A stretch of 64,000 bases of DNA from Arsenophonus sp052174135 (GTDB taxonomy: Bacteria > Pseudomonadota > Gammaproteobacteria > Enterobacterales > Enterobacteriaceae): contig JBQMRZ010000024.1 of assembly GCA_052174135.1 (NCBI GenBank), positions 186,001 through 250,000 of the forward strand, written 5' to 3'. Shown one piece after another: positions 1-10,166 of this stretch (the stretch's first letter is position 1; the number at the start of each line of letters is the position of its first letter). Both the position numbers and the translations under genes were made by a program. The notes under the pieces were generated by a model, which was not told the origin of the DNA, searched no databases, and was given only the letters and a program-made list of their open reading frames with translations.

Positions 1-2046
1 TATTTTATTTTATATGTTATTTTTTAAATTTTAAATAATGGTTAATAGCCAGTAAAATATAAAGAAAGTAAGTGTATATATTTATATATTAATACAAATT
101 AAATCATTATTATTTTAAATATATACTTTGAATATTAAATAATATTTCAGATATCATTAATTTATTCTTGATGTTTTTTGTTTTTAAAAAGTTAAATTAA
201 AAATTAAAATAATAGATTATTTTTAGTTAGACGAAAACAGATATCTATTTTAATAGATAAAAAAATATTTATCGTTTATTATATTAATAGAGAATATAAT
301 TAATTAATTTTAAAATAACCAGTAAGAAAAATATCTTTATAAATTTATAATAATAATTTTTCTATAATTAAATATAAAAAAATTAAATCGATATTTAACT
401 AGAAATTAATTTTAATTAAGTAAAATAAGAAATAAAAAAAATAACGACAATAATCGTTTTAAATTAAAAAAAAGACATAATTAAGTAAACTATAATAATA
501 TATAGAATGTAGTTATTTTTATATTTATAAAATATTTTTATAAAAAAATAAAATACTAAATATTTATATGATATTTAATAATGAAATATTTATAATTACA
601 TTATTTTAATTTTAACTGAAAATTATTTTCTCTATTTCCATTCATTTAATTTACTTAATAAACATTAATGAAATTAAATTAATTAAATATCTTCTGAATA
701 AGAAAAATATTAAAATTCTAACACTTTTTTTGTAAAAAACAATAATATTGCTACTTTAGTATTAGCGTTTAAATAAAATTAGATACAGATCTAGGTATAA
801 ATAAATGAAAATCCCCATATAAAAACAATAAATAATTTAATTTTTATCATCATTTTTACTTGATGACACTTTTTATAAATATACTAATAATTTATTTAAA
901 CTATATTTAATGTATATAAAATAGTACTTAAATGGTATTAAAATTTTTAATATTAATATTTTTTTTGTATTAATAAATAGTTTTATATTATTTAACTTTA
1001 TTTTTTTATCTATTAAAAAAAATCCTTCAGTTTTAAAAAATTTTTATTAAAAGTAAAAAAATAATTTATTAATCTACTATTTTTAATTTAATTTCAAGTT
1101 TAATTTTACTTATAGTTTTCTTGTTAATAAAAACTATAAATATAACTCAATATAATTTAAGTTTGATTATTTTAGTAAACTAAAATTCATTTTTATAGAT
1201 TTAATAAACAATTTTCTAAAAAAATAACTTTAATTTAATTTCTAATAATTTATTTTTTATTTTATATATTTTAATACTTTTTAATAAAAATAAATAATTT
1301 ATTTTTTTATTTAATTCATTTAAAGCTCTCATATTTTAAAATATGATTATTGTTTTTTTTTATTTTTCTTACAGTTAATTTAACATAAGTATTTTTATAA
1401 TTAATGATAGAAACCATCTATAATTTCAATATAAAATAAATAATTCAAAAAAAATAATATAAATAAAATTAAAATTTATTTCTTTTGTTATTTATAACAT
1501 ATTTTTTCAAATATTTTTAATTTAATTTAAATTAAATTAAAAACTAATTATTATAAAAATAATTTTATAGAGAAAATTATTTGAAAATAATAAAATTGAT
1601 TTATCATTATTAATATTGATAATTCAATTTAAAGGATCAATATTTTATCTTTTTTGTATTTTATCAAAATACATTATCAAGTCAAATCAAATTAAATTTC
1701 TTTTTAATTCTAATAAACGTAAGATATTTATCTACCTTAAAGATTAAAAATTAATTAATATAATGTTAGTAATTCAAAGTTAATGATCAAATTTAATTAC
1801 TAAGTAAAAACAATAAAATTGGTTGTCCTTAAATGCATAATTATAAAATGAATTATCTATTTTTTAAAAATTAACTTAATAAAATACAAAACTTAAAAGA
1901 AAATATATTATACTTAAAATCTTATTAAAAATAATAATAAGAAAATTAATTAAATTAGTGTTAATTTAATTTTTTAATTGTTATAATTTAAAATTCTCTT
2001 TTAATATACAAGTATAATGATTATTAGATAAATTAAATAAAATATC
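1..2046. other. Gene-free AT-rich stretch upstream of cca
   Basis: About 2 kb of very AT-rich DNA with stop codons in all frames. I recognise no gene, RNA or terminator. In E. coli the genes before cca are glnE, hldE and ygiF; I could not trace any of them here, so if they were present they have decayed past recognition by eye. Confidence 0.7.
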
Positions 2047-3285
2047 ATGCAAATTTATCTTGTTGGTGGTGCAGTAAGAGATCAGTTATTAGGATTACCA
2101 GTATCTGATCGTGATTGGGTAGTAGTTGGATCTACGCCTAATGATTTAATTAAATTGGGATTTAAGCAAGTAGGAAAAGATTTTCCTGTTTTTCTTCATC
2201 CAAAAACACGAGAAGAATATGCACTTGCTCGTAAAGAACGAAAAATAAATGTTGGATATACTGGATTTTCTTGTTATACCGAACCAGATGTTACTATAGA
2301 AGAAGATCTTTTACGTCGAGATCTAACTATTAATGCTATCGCACAAACTGAAGATGGTAAATTAATTGATCCATATCACGGTGAACAAGATATAAAAAAT
2401 CGCCTATTACGTCATGTTTCTTCTGCTTTCACAGAAGATCCTTTACGAATACTTCGAGTAGCGCGTTTTGCTGCTAGATTAGCTACAAAAAAATTTTTTA
2501 TTACAAATGAAACACGATTATTGATGAAAAAAATGGTTTTTAATAATGAATTAAGTACAATTAGCCAAAAAAGAGTGTGGATAGAAACAGAAAAAGCATT
2601 GCGATCATCATCTCCTGAAATTTATTTTCATATTTTACATGATTGTCGAGCATTATCTATTATTTTTCCTGAAATTAACAAATTATTTAGTATAATGTCA
2701 ATGATAAAATCGCATTCAAAAATTAATAGCGAAATACATATATTTTTAACCTTGAAAATGGCAGTATTATTAACTAATAACATCGAAATTCGCTTTGCTG
2801 CTCTTTGTCATGATCTTGGTTATATATTTTTATCATCGAAACAAAACCATTATCAATGCAATTATTCTATTAAAGTTATTTCTTTAATAGAATCTATGTG
2901 TAATAGATTATGTATTCCAAATAAAATGAAAGAATTAGCTAAATTAGTTGCTCAATTTCACATGCAAATTCATAAAATTAATCAATTACAACCTGAAACT
3001 ATAATTAACATTTTCAATCAATTAGATAGTTGGCGAAAACCAGAGCGAATCGATCAACTTGCTATAGCTTGTGAAGCTAAAGCTAAAAGCTTGTTTAGAC
3101 AAGAAAATATTATTTATTTACAGACTAAATTTTTTGTTGAAGCATTTAAAATAACACAAAAATTATCGACTAAAAATATCATAAAACAAGGAATTAAAGG
3201 AATTGAAATAAAAAATAAACTTAATCAAGAGCGTATTAAAGTTTTAACTAATTGGCGAGAACAACAAACTATTTTGCCAATTTAA
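2047..3285 (+). CDS. cca: CCA-adding tRNA nucleotidyltransferase
   Basis: Adds or repairs the 3' CCA end of tRNAs in the cytoplasm. The 412 residues equal the E. coli length and align from MQIYLVGGAVRDQLLG onward. The class II nucleotidyltransferase head is intact: GGAVRD near residue 7, DRDWVVVG near 21 and RRDLTINAIA near 91. The C-terminal HD phosphohydrolase domain keeps CHDLG near residue 253, but the following Lys is Tyr, and the histidine cluster that reads HHGHG in E. coli reads HYQCN here, so phosphatase activity is probably impaired. The ATG has no clear ribosome site. Both tRNA genes in this window lack an encoded CCA, so the enzyme should be essential. The gene converges on folB with one base between the stops; uppP (bacA), which lies between them in E. 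coli, is cleanly gone. Confidence 0.97.
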   Translation: MQIYLVGGAVRDQLLGLPVSDRDWVVVGSTPNDLIKLGFKQVGKDFPVFLHPKTREEYALARKERKINVGYTGFSCYTEPDVTIEEDLLRRDLTINAIAQTEDGKLIDPYHGEQDIKNRLLRHVSSAFTEDPLRILRVARFAARLATKKFFITNETRLLMKKMVFNNELSTISQKRVWIETEKALRSSSPEIYFHILHDCRALSIIFPEINKLFSIMSMIKSHSKINSEIHIFLTLKMAVLLTNNIEIRFAALCHDLGYIFLSSKQNHYQCNYSIKVISLIESMCNRLCIPNKMKELAKLVAQFHMQIHKINQLQPETIINIFNQLDSWRKPERIDQLAIACEAKAKSLFRQENIIYLQTKFFVEAFKITQKLSTKNIIKQGIKGIEIKNKLNQERIKVLTNWREQQTILPI

Positions 3286-3296
3286 ATTAATTTAAA
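3281..3296. repeat. 16-bp palindrome holding two convergent stop codons
   Basis: The perfect palindrome TTTAAATTAATTTAAA contains the TAA of cca (3283-3285) and the TAA of folB on the other strand (3287-3289). There is no other spacer between these convergent genes. It may act as a minimal bidirectional transcript end, but no T-run follows. Confidence 0.6.
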
Positions 3297-3649
3297 GTTG
3301 ATTTTATACGCTCTATAATAACACCAATCTGTTTAGCATTTATCATAACACTTGGTTTACACACTTTAACTCGTACCCAAAAACTATTAAATTGATTTAA
3401 AATAATATCAGCAACCTCTTCTGCAATACGTTCTATTAATATAAATTTTTGTGTTTCTACATGTTTAATTATTACTTGACTAACTTTATTATAATCTAAA
3501 CAATATTCTATTTGATCATTTTTAGCTGCAAGTTGATTATTCCATCCAATTTCAATGTCTAATAATATTTCTTGTTTAATGGTTTGCTCCCATTCATATG
3601 CACCAATTATTGTAAATACTGATAACTTTTTAATAAAAATAATATCCAT
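3287..3649 (-). CDS. folB: Dihydroneopterin aldolase
   Basis: Cleaves 7,8-dihydroneopterin to 6-hydroxymethyl-dihydropterin and glycolaldehyde in folate synthesis. The 120 residues (E. coli about 122) start MDIIFIKKLSVFTIIGAYEW, matching the family's opening strand and its GVYEWE-like motif, and keep LDYNKVSQVI near residue 51, ERIAEEVADIIL near 73 and KVCKPSVM near 95. Its position between cca and the plsY remnant is the enterobacterial order. Retention suggests that folate synthesis is at least partly kept; other fol genes lie outside the window. Confidence 0.95.
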   Translation of the reverse strand: MDIIFIKKLSVFTIIGAYEWEQTIKQEILLDIEIGWNNQLAAKNDQIEYCLDYNKVSQVIIKHVETQKFILIERIAEEVADIILNQFNSFWVRVKVCKPSVMINAKQIGVIIERIKSTLN

Positions 3650-4008
3650 TTATAATTCTCTTATATTTTATTTTAAACTAAAATGTTATCAAGATACGTC
3701 TATATTTATATCAATAATTATAACTAATAGAATAATTGTATAATTAAATAAAATTTAAAGTGATAATGAAATTATGAAAATTATTATATATTCAAATAAT
3801 ATTAAATAACTAAATTTTAAAAATAAATTACTATAAATTAAAGATAAATATAGAATAAATTATTTTAGTTTTTTTACAAAAAACGATACATCATGCTAAT
3901 AAAATACTAGCATGATATATGAAAATAATATTTAAATAACATTAAATGAAATCTATATATAGTAATTTATTTAAAATTCAAAGTGTATTAATTATTTAAA
4001 ATAAAAAT
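3650..4008. other. Spacer between folB and plsY remnant, with hairpin
   Basis: No gene is seen. A stem-loop at 3890-3898/3908-3916 (9-bp perfect arms built on ATCATGCTA, 9-base loop) is the only clear structure. It could be a leftover terminator or part of the old plsY promoter region. Confidence 0.5.
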
Positions 4009-4510
4009 ATGAGTATTATCATATATAAAATAAATATTTTTACATACCTCTATTAATGCAATACTTAGTATATTTTACTTTATCATTTATTTGTTTATTT
4101 AAAATAGTCTAAATATATTTTATTATAAAATATATAATTTTAATATTTTACATTTAATTATCAAAATTTTAACTTGTTATAAAACATTGATTTTATTTTT
4201 ATTTTAAAAAAAATGTTTTTATTAATTTTATAATTATTATTCTTATAAGTTTTAAATTAATGGAAACTATCATCTTTACTTGTTTACTATGATATTTAAT
4301 TAATATTCATTATTAAATATTATTTTTATTACTGTTTTATTCATATTTATCGCATTTTATATTGTTAATTTAAATTTATATCTAGTCTGTAAATTATTAT
4401 TGTTTTCTTACTGAATTCTATCATTTTTTTGATATCATGATAATGTTTATAGCGTTTATTTTGCCAAATAAATAATCTATATGATAGAGAATAACGAAAA
4501 AAAGAAAATA
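4009..4510 (+). pseudogene. plsY: Eroded plsY (glycerol-3-phosphate acyltransferase) remnant
   Basis: PlsY normally acylates glycerol-3-phosphate using acyl-phosphate at the inner membrane. E. coli has plsY in this orientation between folB and tsaD. An ATG at 4009 begins MSIIIYKINIFTYLY, then a stop, which parallels E. coli MSAIAPGMILIAYLCGS position by position. Near the end, codons around 4346-4375 give IAFYIVN (E. coli IAPFYVWW), and 4436-4450 give HDNVY at the place of HHDNIQ, at nearly matching spacing, with stops between. The stretch is about 100 bases shorter than expected and broken by many stops, so it cannot be functional. The match was made by eye against remembered sequence. Confidence 0.65.
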
Positions 4511-4545
4511 ATTAATTATATTATTAATTTTATTATTAAATTTAT

Positions 4546-5577
4546 TTATGCATTAATATTAATATTAATGGGAGGTAAATCCTCTAGTGACCAACGAGGT
4601 TTAACGCTAATATCAAGATTATTAGTAACACCTTTTTGTAAGCGAATCATACCAGCAAGCGCTATCATTGCACCATTATCAGTACAAAATTCTGGTCTTG
4701 CATAAAAAACTTCTCCACCAATTCTTATTATCGATTCTAACATCTTAGTTCGTAAGGTGTAATTTGCACTTACACCACCAGCCATAACTAAACGTTTAGA
4801 GCTGGTTTGCTTTAAAGCGCGTTTACATTTAATAATCAACGTATCAACAACTGCATCTTCAAACGCCCTAGCGATATCAGCAGTTGTTTGCTGATCCATA
4901 TTATTATTAGAAATTGTATTAGCTGCAAAAGTTTTTAAACCAGAAAAACTAAAATTCAATCCAGGACGATCTGTCATTGGTCGAGGGAATACAAAACGAC
5001 CAATTTGTCCTTGTTGAGCTATAGATGAAAGTGCCGCTCCGCCTGGATAATTCAAACCTAATAATTTTGCTATTTTATCAAAAGATTCACCTGCAGCATC
5101 ATCAATTGATTCACCTAGTAATTGATATTCACCAATAGCTATTACATTAATTAATTGAGTATGCCCACCTGAGACTAATAATGCTATAAAGGGAAATTCA
5201 GGACTATTTTTTTCCAAGACCGGTGCTAATAGATGTCCTTCCATATGATTAATGGGAATAGCTGGTACTTGCCAGGAAAATGCTAATGAACTTCCAATTG
5301 TTGCTCCCACTAATAAAGCGCCAATTAAACCTGGACCGGCTGTATAAGCAACAGCATCAATATCATCACTTCTTAAATTTGCTTGTTGTAGTGCCGCTTT
5401 AATTAAAGGAATTACTTTGCGAATATGATCTCGAGAAGCTAATTCTGGTACTACTCCACCATATTTAGCATGTAGTATTGCCTGGCTATATAATTGATTA
5501 GCCAATAAACCTAGTTGATCATCATAAATTGCGATACCTGTTTCATCACAAGATGTTTCTATACCTAAAACACGCAT
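4546..5577 (-). CDS. tsaD: tRNA N6-threonylcarbamoyladenosine transferase
   Basis: Transfers the threonylcarbamoyl group to A37 of ANN-decoding tRNAs, together with TsaB, TsaE and the TsaC product (not in this window). The 343 residues match the family throughout: MRVLGIETSCDETGIAIYDD at the start, metal-binding histidines in NHMEGHLLAP near 110-116, the ASKHA signatures LLVSGGHTQLI near 132 and AGGVSANYTLR near 267, and the metal ligand Asp in FCTDNGAMIALAG near 300. It is divergent from rpsU as in E. coli. No damage is seen. Confidence 0.97.
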   Translation of the reverse strand: MRVLGIETSCDETGIAIYDDQLGLLANQLYSQAILHAKYGGVVPELASRDHIRKVIPLIKAALQQANLRSDDIDAVAYTAGPGLIGALLVGATIGSSLAFSWQVPAIPINHMEGHLLAPVLEKNSPEFPFIALLVSGGHTQLINVIAIGEYQLLGESIDDAAGESFDKIAKLLGLNYPGGAALSSIAQQGQIGRFVFPRPMTDRPGLNFSFSGLKTFAANTISNNNMDQQTTADIARAFEDAVVDTLIIKCKRALKQTSSKRLVMAGGVSANYTLRTKMLESIIRIGGEVFYARPEFCTDNGAMIALAGMIRLQKGVTNNLDISVKPRWSLEDLPPINININA

Positions 5578-5896
5578 ATATTACTCATAAATTTTACTAA
5601 AATAAATCATTTATTATTTATTTTTAAATAAATAATTTTATAGAAAAATGTTTGTTTAAATTATGTTAATTATTTATTTATATAAATAATTTATAAATCT
5701 AATCTATGTTAGATAACAGTAGATGAACTTTTTTATTAAAAATTAAAAATAATTCATTAAAAGATTTTTTGTATTTCATTTTCATACAATACTTTACAAG
5801 TCTATATCCATTGAAGTAAAATTTCACATTATTTTAAAAATACAGCTAGCAATAATATTTCTAGCAAAAAATTGATTTTTTAAAGCGAAAATGCAT
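5578..5896. promoter_or_regulatory. Divergent promoter region tsaD / rpsU
   Basis: This 319-base spacer must hold promoters for tsaD leftward and the rpsU-dnaG-rpoD operon rightward, since transcription diverges here. The extreme AT content gives too many TATAAT-like words to pick one. A small hairpin built on GCTAG (about 5843-5864) lies just before rpsU. Confidence 0.45.
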
Positions 5897-6112
5897 ATGC
5901 CTATAATTAAAGTCCGTGAAAACGAACCATTTGACGTAGCACTTCGTCGTTTTAAGCGTTCTTGTGAAAAAGCAGGAATATTAGCTGAAATGCGACGTCG
6001 TGAGTTCTATGAAAAACCAACGACTGTACGTAAACGTGAAAAAGCATCAGCAATAAAGCGACATGCTAAAAAATTAGCTCGTGAAAACGCACGTCGTACT
6101 CGTTTATATTAA
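5897..6112 (+). CDS. rpsU: 30S ribosomal protein bS21
   Basis: Small basic ribosomal protein of the 30S platform, first gene of the macromolecular synthesis operon. The 71 residues from MPIIKVRENEPFDVALRRF to ARENARRTRLY are nearly identical to E. coli bS21. An ATG two codons upstream (5891) is in frame, but the family starts at MP-I/V-IKV, so 5897 is preferred. The codon use is noticeably richer in CGT/GCA than in neighbouring genes, as expected of a highly expressed gene. It is followed by dnaG after 73 bases. Confidence 0.97.
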   Translation: MPIIKVRENEPFDVALRRFKRSCEKAGILAEMRRREFYEKPTTVRKREKASAIKRHAKKLARENARRTRLY

Positions 6113-6185
6113 TTATTAAAATAGTTAGAAAAGACTGTATTTTACATAAACAGTGAAGATTATTATATTTTATTAATGAAAATTT

Positions 6186-7979
6186 ATGACTGAACGAATT
6201 TCTTCTATATTTATTAATGACTTATTAGCTAGAATAGATATTGTTAATTTTATTGATACTAAAGTACCATTAAAAAAGAAAGGTAAAAATCATCATGCAC
6301 GTTGTCCTTTTCATAATGAAAAAACACCATCATTTATCGTTAACAGCCATAAACAATTCTATTACTGTTTTGGTTGCGGCGCCAATGGTAATGCAATTGA
6401 TTTTTTAATGAATTATGAAAAACTTAATTTTATTGAAACAATTGAAGAACTTGCTATTATTCATGGACTTGAAATTTCTTATGAAAAAAATAACAATTTA
6501 AATAAAATAAATCGAGATCATCGAAAAAATCTTTATTATTTAATGAACAATATCAATAAATTTTATCAATGTGCATTAAATAAATTTAATGCACATGATG
6601 CAAAAAAATACTTAATACAACGCGGATTAAGTGATGAAATTATTTGTTATTTTTCTATTGGTTTTTCTCCAAATAAGCTGGATGGCTTACTAAAGTATTT
6701 TACTGAACATGAACATCTTGATGTATATAAACAACTAAATGCTTCTGGTATGTTAGTTATAAATAATAACGGTCATATATATAATCGATTCCGTAAACGA
6801 ATAATGTTTCCAATCCGAGATCGAAGGGGGCGTATCGTTGGATTTGGTGGTCGTGTTTTAGATGATATTTTACCAAAATATCTTAATTCGCCAGAAACAG
6901 AAATTTTTCATAAAAGTCGCCAATTATATGGTCTCTATGAAGCGATACAAAATAATTCAGCACTTTCTAAATTATTAGTTGTCGAAGGTTATATGGATGT
7001 TATAGTACTTGCGCAATTTGGTATTAAATATGCTGTAGCATCATTAGGTACATCAACAACAATAGAACATATTCAGTTATTATTTAGAACAACATATACA
7101 ATTATTTGTTGTTATGATGGAGATAAAGCAGGACGTAAAGCTGCGTGGCGAACACTTGAAACAGCGCTTCCCTATTTAAGTGATGGGCGACAATTAAAAT
7201 TTATGTTTTTACCTGATGGAGAAGATCCCGATTCATTAATACGTAAAGAAGGAAAAATAAATTTTGAACAACGAATAGAGAAGTCACATGCATTGTCTAC
7301 ATTCTTTTACGATACATTGATTTCAAACATTGATTTTTTTAGCCATGAAGGTAAAGCTAAATTAAATCAACTTGCTATTCCTTTGCTTAAAAAAATACCT
7401 AGTAATACTTTACAGTTATATTTAGCAAAAGAATTAGGTAATTTTATTGGTATTCCTGATACTTCATATATTCTTGCTATGATTGAGAAAACATCAATTA
7501 AAAAAATAAATTTTCAGATGCCAAAAATTAAACCAACAACAATGAGAATATTAATTGCAATTTTAGTACAAAATCCAAAATTCGTAAGTTTAATTCCTAC
7601 TCTTGATGGAATTAAGCATTCACAATTACCAGGATTAAAATTATTTTTAGAGTTAATTGAACTTTGTCAGTCCAATCTAGGTATAAATACCGGTCAATTA
7701 TTAGAATATTATCGTAATAAAAAATTTTTTAAACAACTTGAAAAACTAGCAACTTGGAACGATATAGAAAAAGAAGAAATAGCTAAAAAAATGTTCAAAG
7801 ACACCTTAGAACATTTATTTATTACTGTGCTTGATGAAAAGTTTAGATTTTTGATGGCAAAAGAGCGAACAAAAGGTCTAACTAACAAAGAACGCGAAGA
7901 AGTTCATTTAATTACTACTATAAAAATAAAAAAAAATTTTGAAAAAATAAATAACATCCAGTTTTTGAGTGCTGAGTAA
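6186..7979 (+). CDS. dnaG: DNA primase
   Basis: Synthesises RNA primers at the replication fork. The 597 residues (E. coli 581) contain the N-terminal zinc finger CPFH...CFGCG at about 40-64, the TOPRIM core with VEGYMD near 266 and CYDGDKAGRKAA near 308 (acidic metal ligands kept), and a C-terminal helicase-binding region that is poorly conserved. The C-terminal coding end contains a run of nine A bases (about 7928-7936), a possible slippage site. It is the second gene of rpsU-dnaG-rpoD. Confidence 0.97.
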   Translation: MTERISSIFINDLLARIDIVNFIDTKVPLKKKGKNHHARCPFHNEKTPSFIVNSHKQFYYCFGCGANGNAIDFLMNYEKLNFIETIEELAIIHGLEISYEKNNNLNKINRDHRKNLYYLMNNINKFYQCALNKFNAHDAKKYLIQRGLSDEIICYFSIGFSPNKLDGLLKYFTEHEHLDVYKQLNASGMLVINNNGHIYNRFRKRIMFPIRDRRGRIVGFGGRVLDDILPKYLNSPETEIFHKSRQLYGLYEAIQNNSALSKLLVVEGYMDVIVLAQFGIKYAVASLGTSTTIEHIQLLFRTTYTIICCYDGDKAGRKAAWRTLETALPYLSDGRQLKFMFLPDGEDPDSLIRKEGKINFEQRIEKSHALSTFFYDTLISNIDFFSHEGKAKLNQLAIPLLKKIPSNTLQLYLAKELGNFIGIPDTSYILAMIEKTSIKKINFQMPKIKPTTMRILIAILVQNPKFVSLIPTLDGIKHSQLPGLKLFLELIELCQSNLGINTGQLLEYYRNKKFFKQLEKLATWNDIEKEEIAKKMFKDTLEHLFITVLDEKFRFLMAKERTKGLTNKEREEVHLITTIKIKKNFEKINNIQFLSAE

Positions 7980-8121
7980 AATATGGCAAACAAAGCGCCT
8001 AAAATTATTTAGATACAAAGGTATAGCACATAAATAATTAAATTCCATTTAATTTTATAGTTGGCTAACTTATTTTTGTCGATCAATATTAACCTAAATT
8101 ATGAAGTGTAGATACCGTATT

Positions 8122-9963
8122 ATGGAGCAAAACCAGCAGTCACAGTTAAAGCTACTAGTTACTAAAGGTAAAGAACAAGGATACCTGACATATTCTGAGG
8201 TTAATGATCATCTGCCTGAAGATATCATTGATTCATATCAAATTGAAGATATCATTCAAATGATTAATGATCTTGGCATTCAAGTAATGGAAGAGACACC
8301 TGATGCTGATGATCTTATTCTAGCAGAAACATCTACTAATACTGATGATGATACTGTTGAAGCTACTGCCCAAGTATTATCTAATGTGGAAAATGAAATA
8401 GGTCGTACAACAGATCCTGTAAGAATGTATATGCGTGAAATGGGTACAGTAGAGTTATTGACTCGTGAAGGCGAAATTGATATCGCTAAGCGTATCGAAG
8501 ATGGTATTAATCAAGTTCAGTGTTCTGTTGCTGAATATCCAGAAGCAATTTCGTATTTATTAACTCAATACGAGCGCGTTGAGAAAGGTGAGGTTCGTTT
8601 ATCTGATATTATTATTGGCTTTGTTAATCAAAATACTGAAGAAAATTTAGTACCGACAACAATACATATTACTTCAACTCTACAAGAAGAAATTCAAAAT
8701 AATGATGAAGATAAAGATGAAGACGATAATTGCGATGACACTAATGAAAATAATATCGATCCAGAACTTGCTCGCCAGAAATTTTTAGAGCTCCGTAAAC
8801 AATATAAATACATGTCTCTTGAAATTCAAAAAAATGGTCGTAATCATCCCAATTCAATAGCAGAAATTGAGCAGTTATCCGAGATTTTTAAACAATTTCG
8901 CTTAATATCAAGACAATTTGATTATTTAGTGAATAATATGCGCAACATGATGGATCGTGTTCGTGTTCAAGAACGTTTTATCATGAAACTCTGTATTGAA
9001 GAATGCAAAATACCAAAAAAAAATTTTATTGCCTTATTTTCAGGTAATGAAACTAATGTTAATTGGTTGACTTCAGTAAAAACAATGAATATACCTTGCT
9101 CTCAAAAATTAATTGAACTAGAAGATGGGATATTACGGTCATTACAAAAACTAAAACAAATTGAAGAAGAGACTGGTTTAACAATTGAGCAGGTAAAAGA
9201 TATTAATCGTCGTATGTCTATTGGTGAAGCAAAAGCACGTCGAGCAAAAAAAGAGATGGTTGAGGCTAACTTGCGTTTAGTTATTTCTATCGCTAAAAAA
9301 TACACTAATCGAGGTCTACAATTTCTTGATCTTATTCAAGAAGGTAATATTGGTCTAATGAAAGCAGTTGATAAATTTGAATATCGTCGCGGATATAAGT
9401 TTTCTACTTATGCAACCTGGTGGATTCGTCAAGCAATTACTCGTTCAATTGCTGATCAAGCGCGTACTATTCGCATTCCAGTACATATGATTGAAACAAT
9501 TAATAAACTAAACCGTATCTCTCGCCAAATATTACAAGAAATTGGGCGTGAACCATCACCTGAAGAATTAGCAGAACGAATGTTAATGCCTGAGGACAAA
9601 ATCCGTAAAGTATTAAAAATTGCCAAAGAACCTATTTCAATGGAAACACCAATTGGTGATGATGAAGATTCACATCTTGGTGATTTTATTGAAGATACTA
9701 ACCTAGAATTACCATTAGACTCTGCTACATCCGAAAGCTTACGTTCAGCTACTAATGAAGTTTTATCAGGTTTAACGAGCCGTGAGGCAAAAGTTTTACG
9801 AATGCGTTTTGGTATTGATATGAATACTGATCATACTTTGGAAGAAGTAGGTAAACAATTTGATGTTACTCGCGAACGAATTCGACAAATTGAAGCAAAA
9901 GCATTACGTAAACTTCGTCATCCAAGCCGTTCAGAAGTATTGCGTAGTTTCTTAGATGAATAA
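8122..9963 (+). CDS. rpoD: RNA polymerase sigma-70 (housekeeping)
   Basis: Primary sigma factor. Starting at the second in-frame ATG (MEQNQQSQLKLLVTKGKEQG) gives 613 residues, the E. coli length, so 8122 is chosen over 8101. Region 1.1 covers roughly 1-80, region 1.2 begins at DPVRMYMREMG, an acidic non-conserved insert lies around 180-240, and region 2 carries NLRLVISIAKKY, the core-binding LQFLDLIQEGNIGLMKAV, and the melting and -10 residues in YKFSTYATWWIRQAI. Region 4.2 ends in DVTRERIRQIEAKALRKLRH. A nine-A run sits at about 9014-9022. A 158-base spacer back to dnaG has no terminator I can see, so the operon is probably intact. Confidence 0.97.
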   Translation: MEQNQQSQLKLLVTKGKEQGYLTYSEVNDHLPEDIIDSYQIEDIIQMINDLGIQVMEETPDADDLILAETSTNTDDDTVEATAQVLSNVENEIGRTTDPVRMYMREMGTVELLTREGEIDIAKRIEDGINQVQCSVAEYPEAISYLLTQYERVEKGEVRLSDIIIGFVNQNTEENLVPTTIHITSTLQEEIQNNDEDKDEDDNCDDTNENNIDPELARQKFLELRKQYKYMSLEIQKNGRNHPNSIAEIEQLSEIFKQFRLISRQFDYLVNNMRNMMDRVRVQERFIMKLCIEECKIPKKNFIALFSGNETNVNWLTSVKTMNIPCSQKLIELEDGILRSLQKLKQIEEETGLTIEQVKDINRRMSIGEAKARRAKKEMVEANLRLVISIAKKYTNRGLQFLDLIQEGNIGLMKAVDKFEYRRGYKFSTYATWWIRQAITRSIADQARTIRIPVHMIETINKLNRISRQILQEIGREPSPEELAERMLMPEDKIRKVLKIAKEPISMETPIGDDEDSHLGDFIEDTNLELPLDSATSESLRSATNEVLSGLTSREAKVLRMRFGIDMNTDHTLEEVGKQFDVTRERIRQIEAKALRKLRHPSRSEVLRSFLDE

Positions 9964-10045
9964 AGAGTGGTTTTTATCTAAAATAAAAAAAATTTACCTG
10001 ATAAATATTTTATTGATAGTTACGATCAACTGAATTTAATTATTA

Positions 10046-10085
10046 AAATTGTCAATTATAGTAAAAATAATTATTATGACAATTT
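10046..10085. terminator. Hairpin between rpoD and tRNA-Ile2
   Basis: Arms AAATTGTCA (10046-10054) and TGACAATTT (10077-10085) are perfect 9-bp complements. The hairpin lies in the 130-base gap between convergent rpoD and the tRNA gene, so it could serve both directions. The mug gene that sits here in E. coli is gone. Confidence 0.5.
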
Positions 10086-10093
10086 AAATTTTA

Positions 10094-10166
10094 TGGCCCC
10101 TGCTGGACTTGAACCAGCGACCAAACGATTATGAGTCGCCTGCTCTAACCACTGAGCCAAGGGGCC
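10094..10166 (-). tRNA. ileX: tRNA-Ile2 (CAU anticodon, lysidine type)
   Basis: On the minus strand 73 bases fold as a tRNA: acceptor GGCCCCT pairs with AGGGGCC, the D-arm GCTCAGTGGTTAGAGC, the anticodon loop CTCATAA with CAU, and the T-arm CTGGTTCAAGTCCAG. The sequence is almost identical to E. coli ileX, which also follows rpoD, so this is the AUA-reading isoleucine tRNA whose C34 needs lysidine from TilS rather than a methionine tRNA. No CCA is encoded; the gene ends at the discriminator A and continues TAAAAT. Confidence 0.96.

Noticed and set aside
3555..3743. 62-residue open frame opposite folB
   Set aside because: It runs antisense to a clear folB, has no family resemblance and ends in low-complexity sequence.
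4481..4705. 74-residue open frame at the tsaD 3' end
   Set aside because: It is the reverse complement of tsaD coding sequence plus AT-rich spacer; no ribosome site or homology.
10094..10166. Reading the CAU tRNA as tRNA-Met
   Set aside because: The body is nearly identical to E. coli ileX and it follows rpoD, so it is the lysidine-type tRNA-Ile2.
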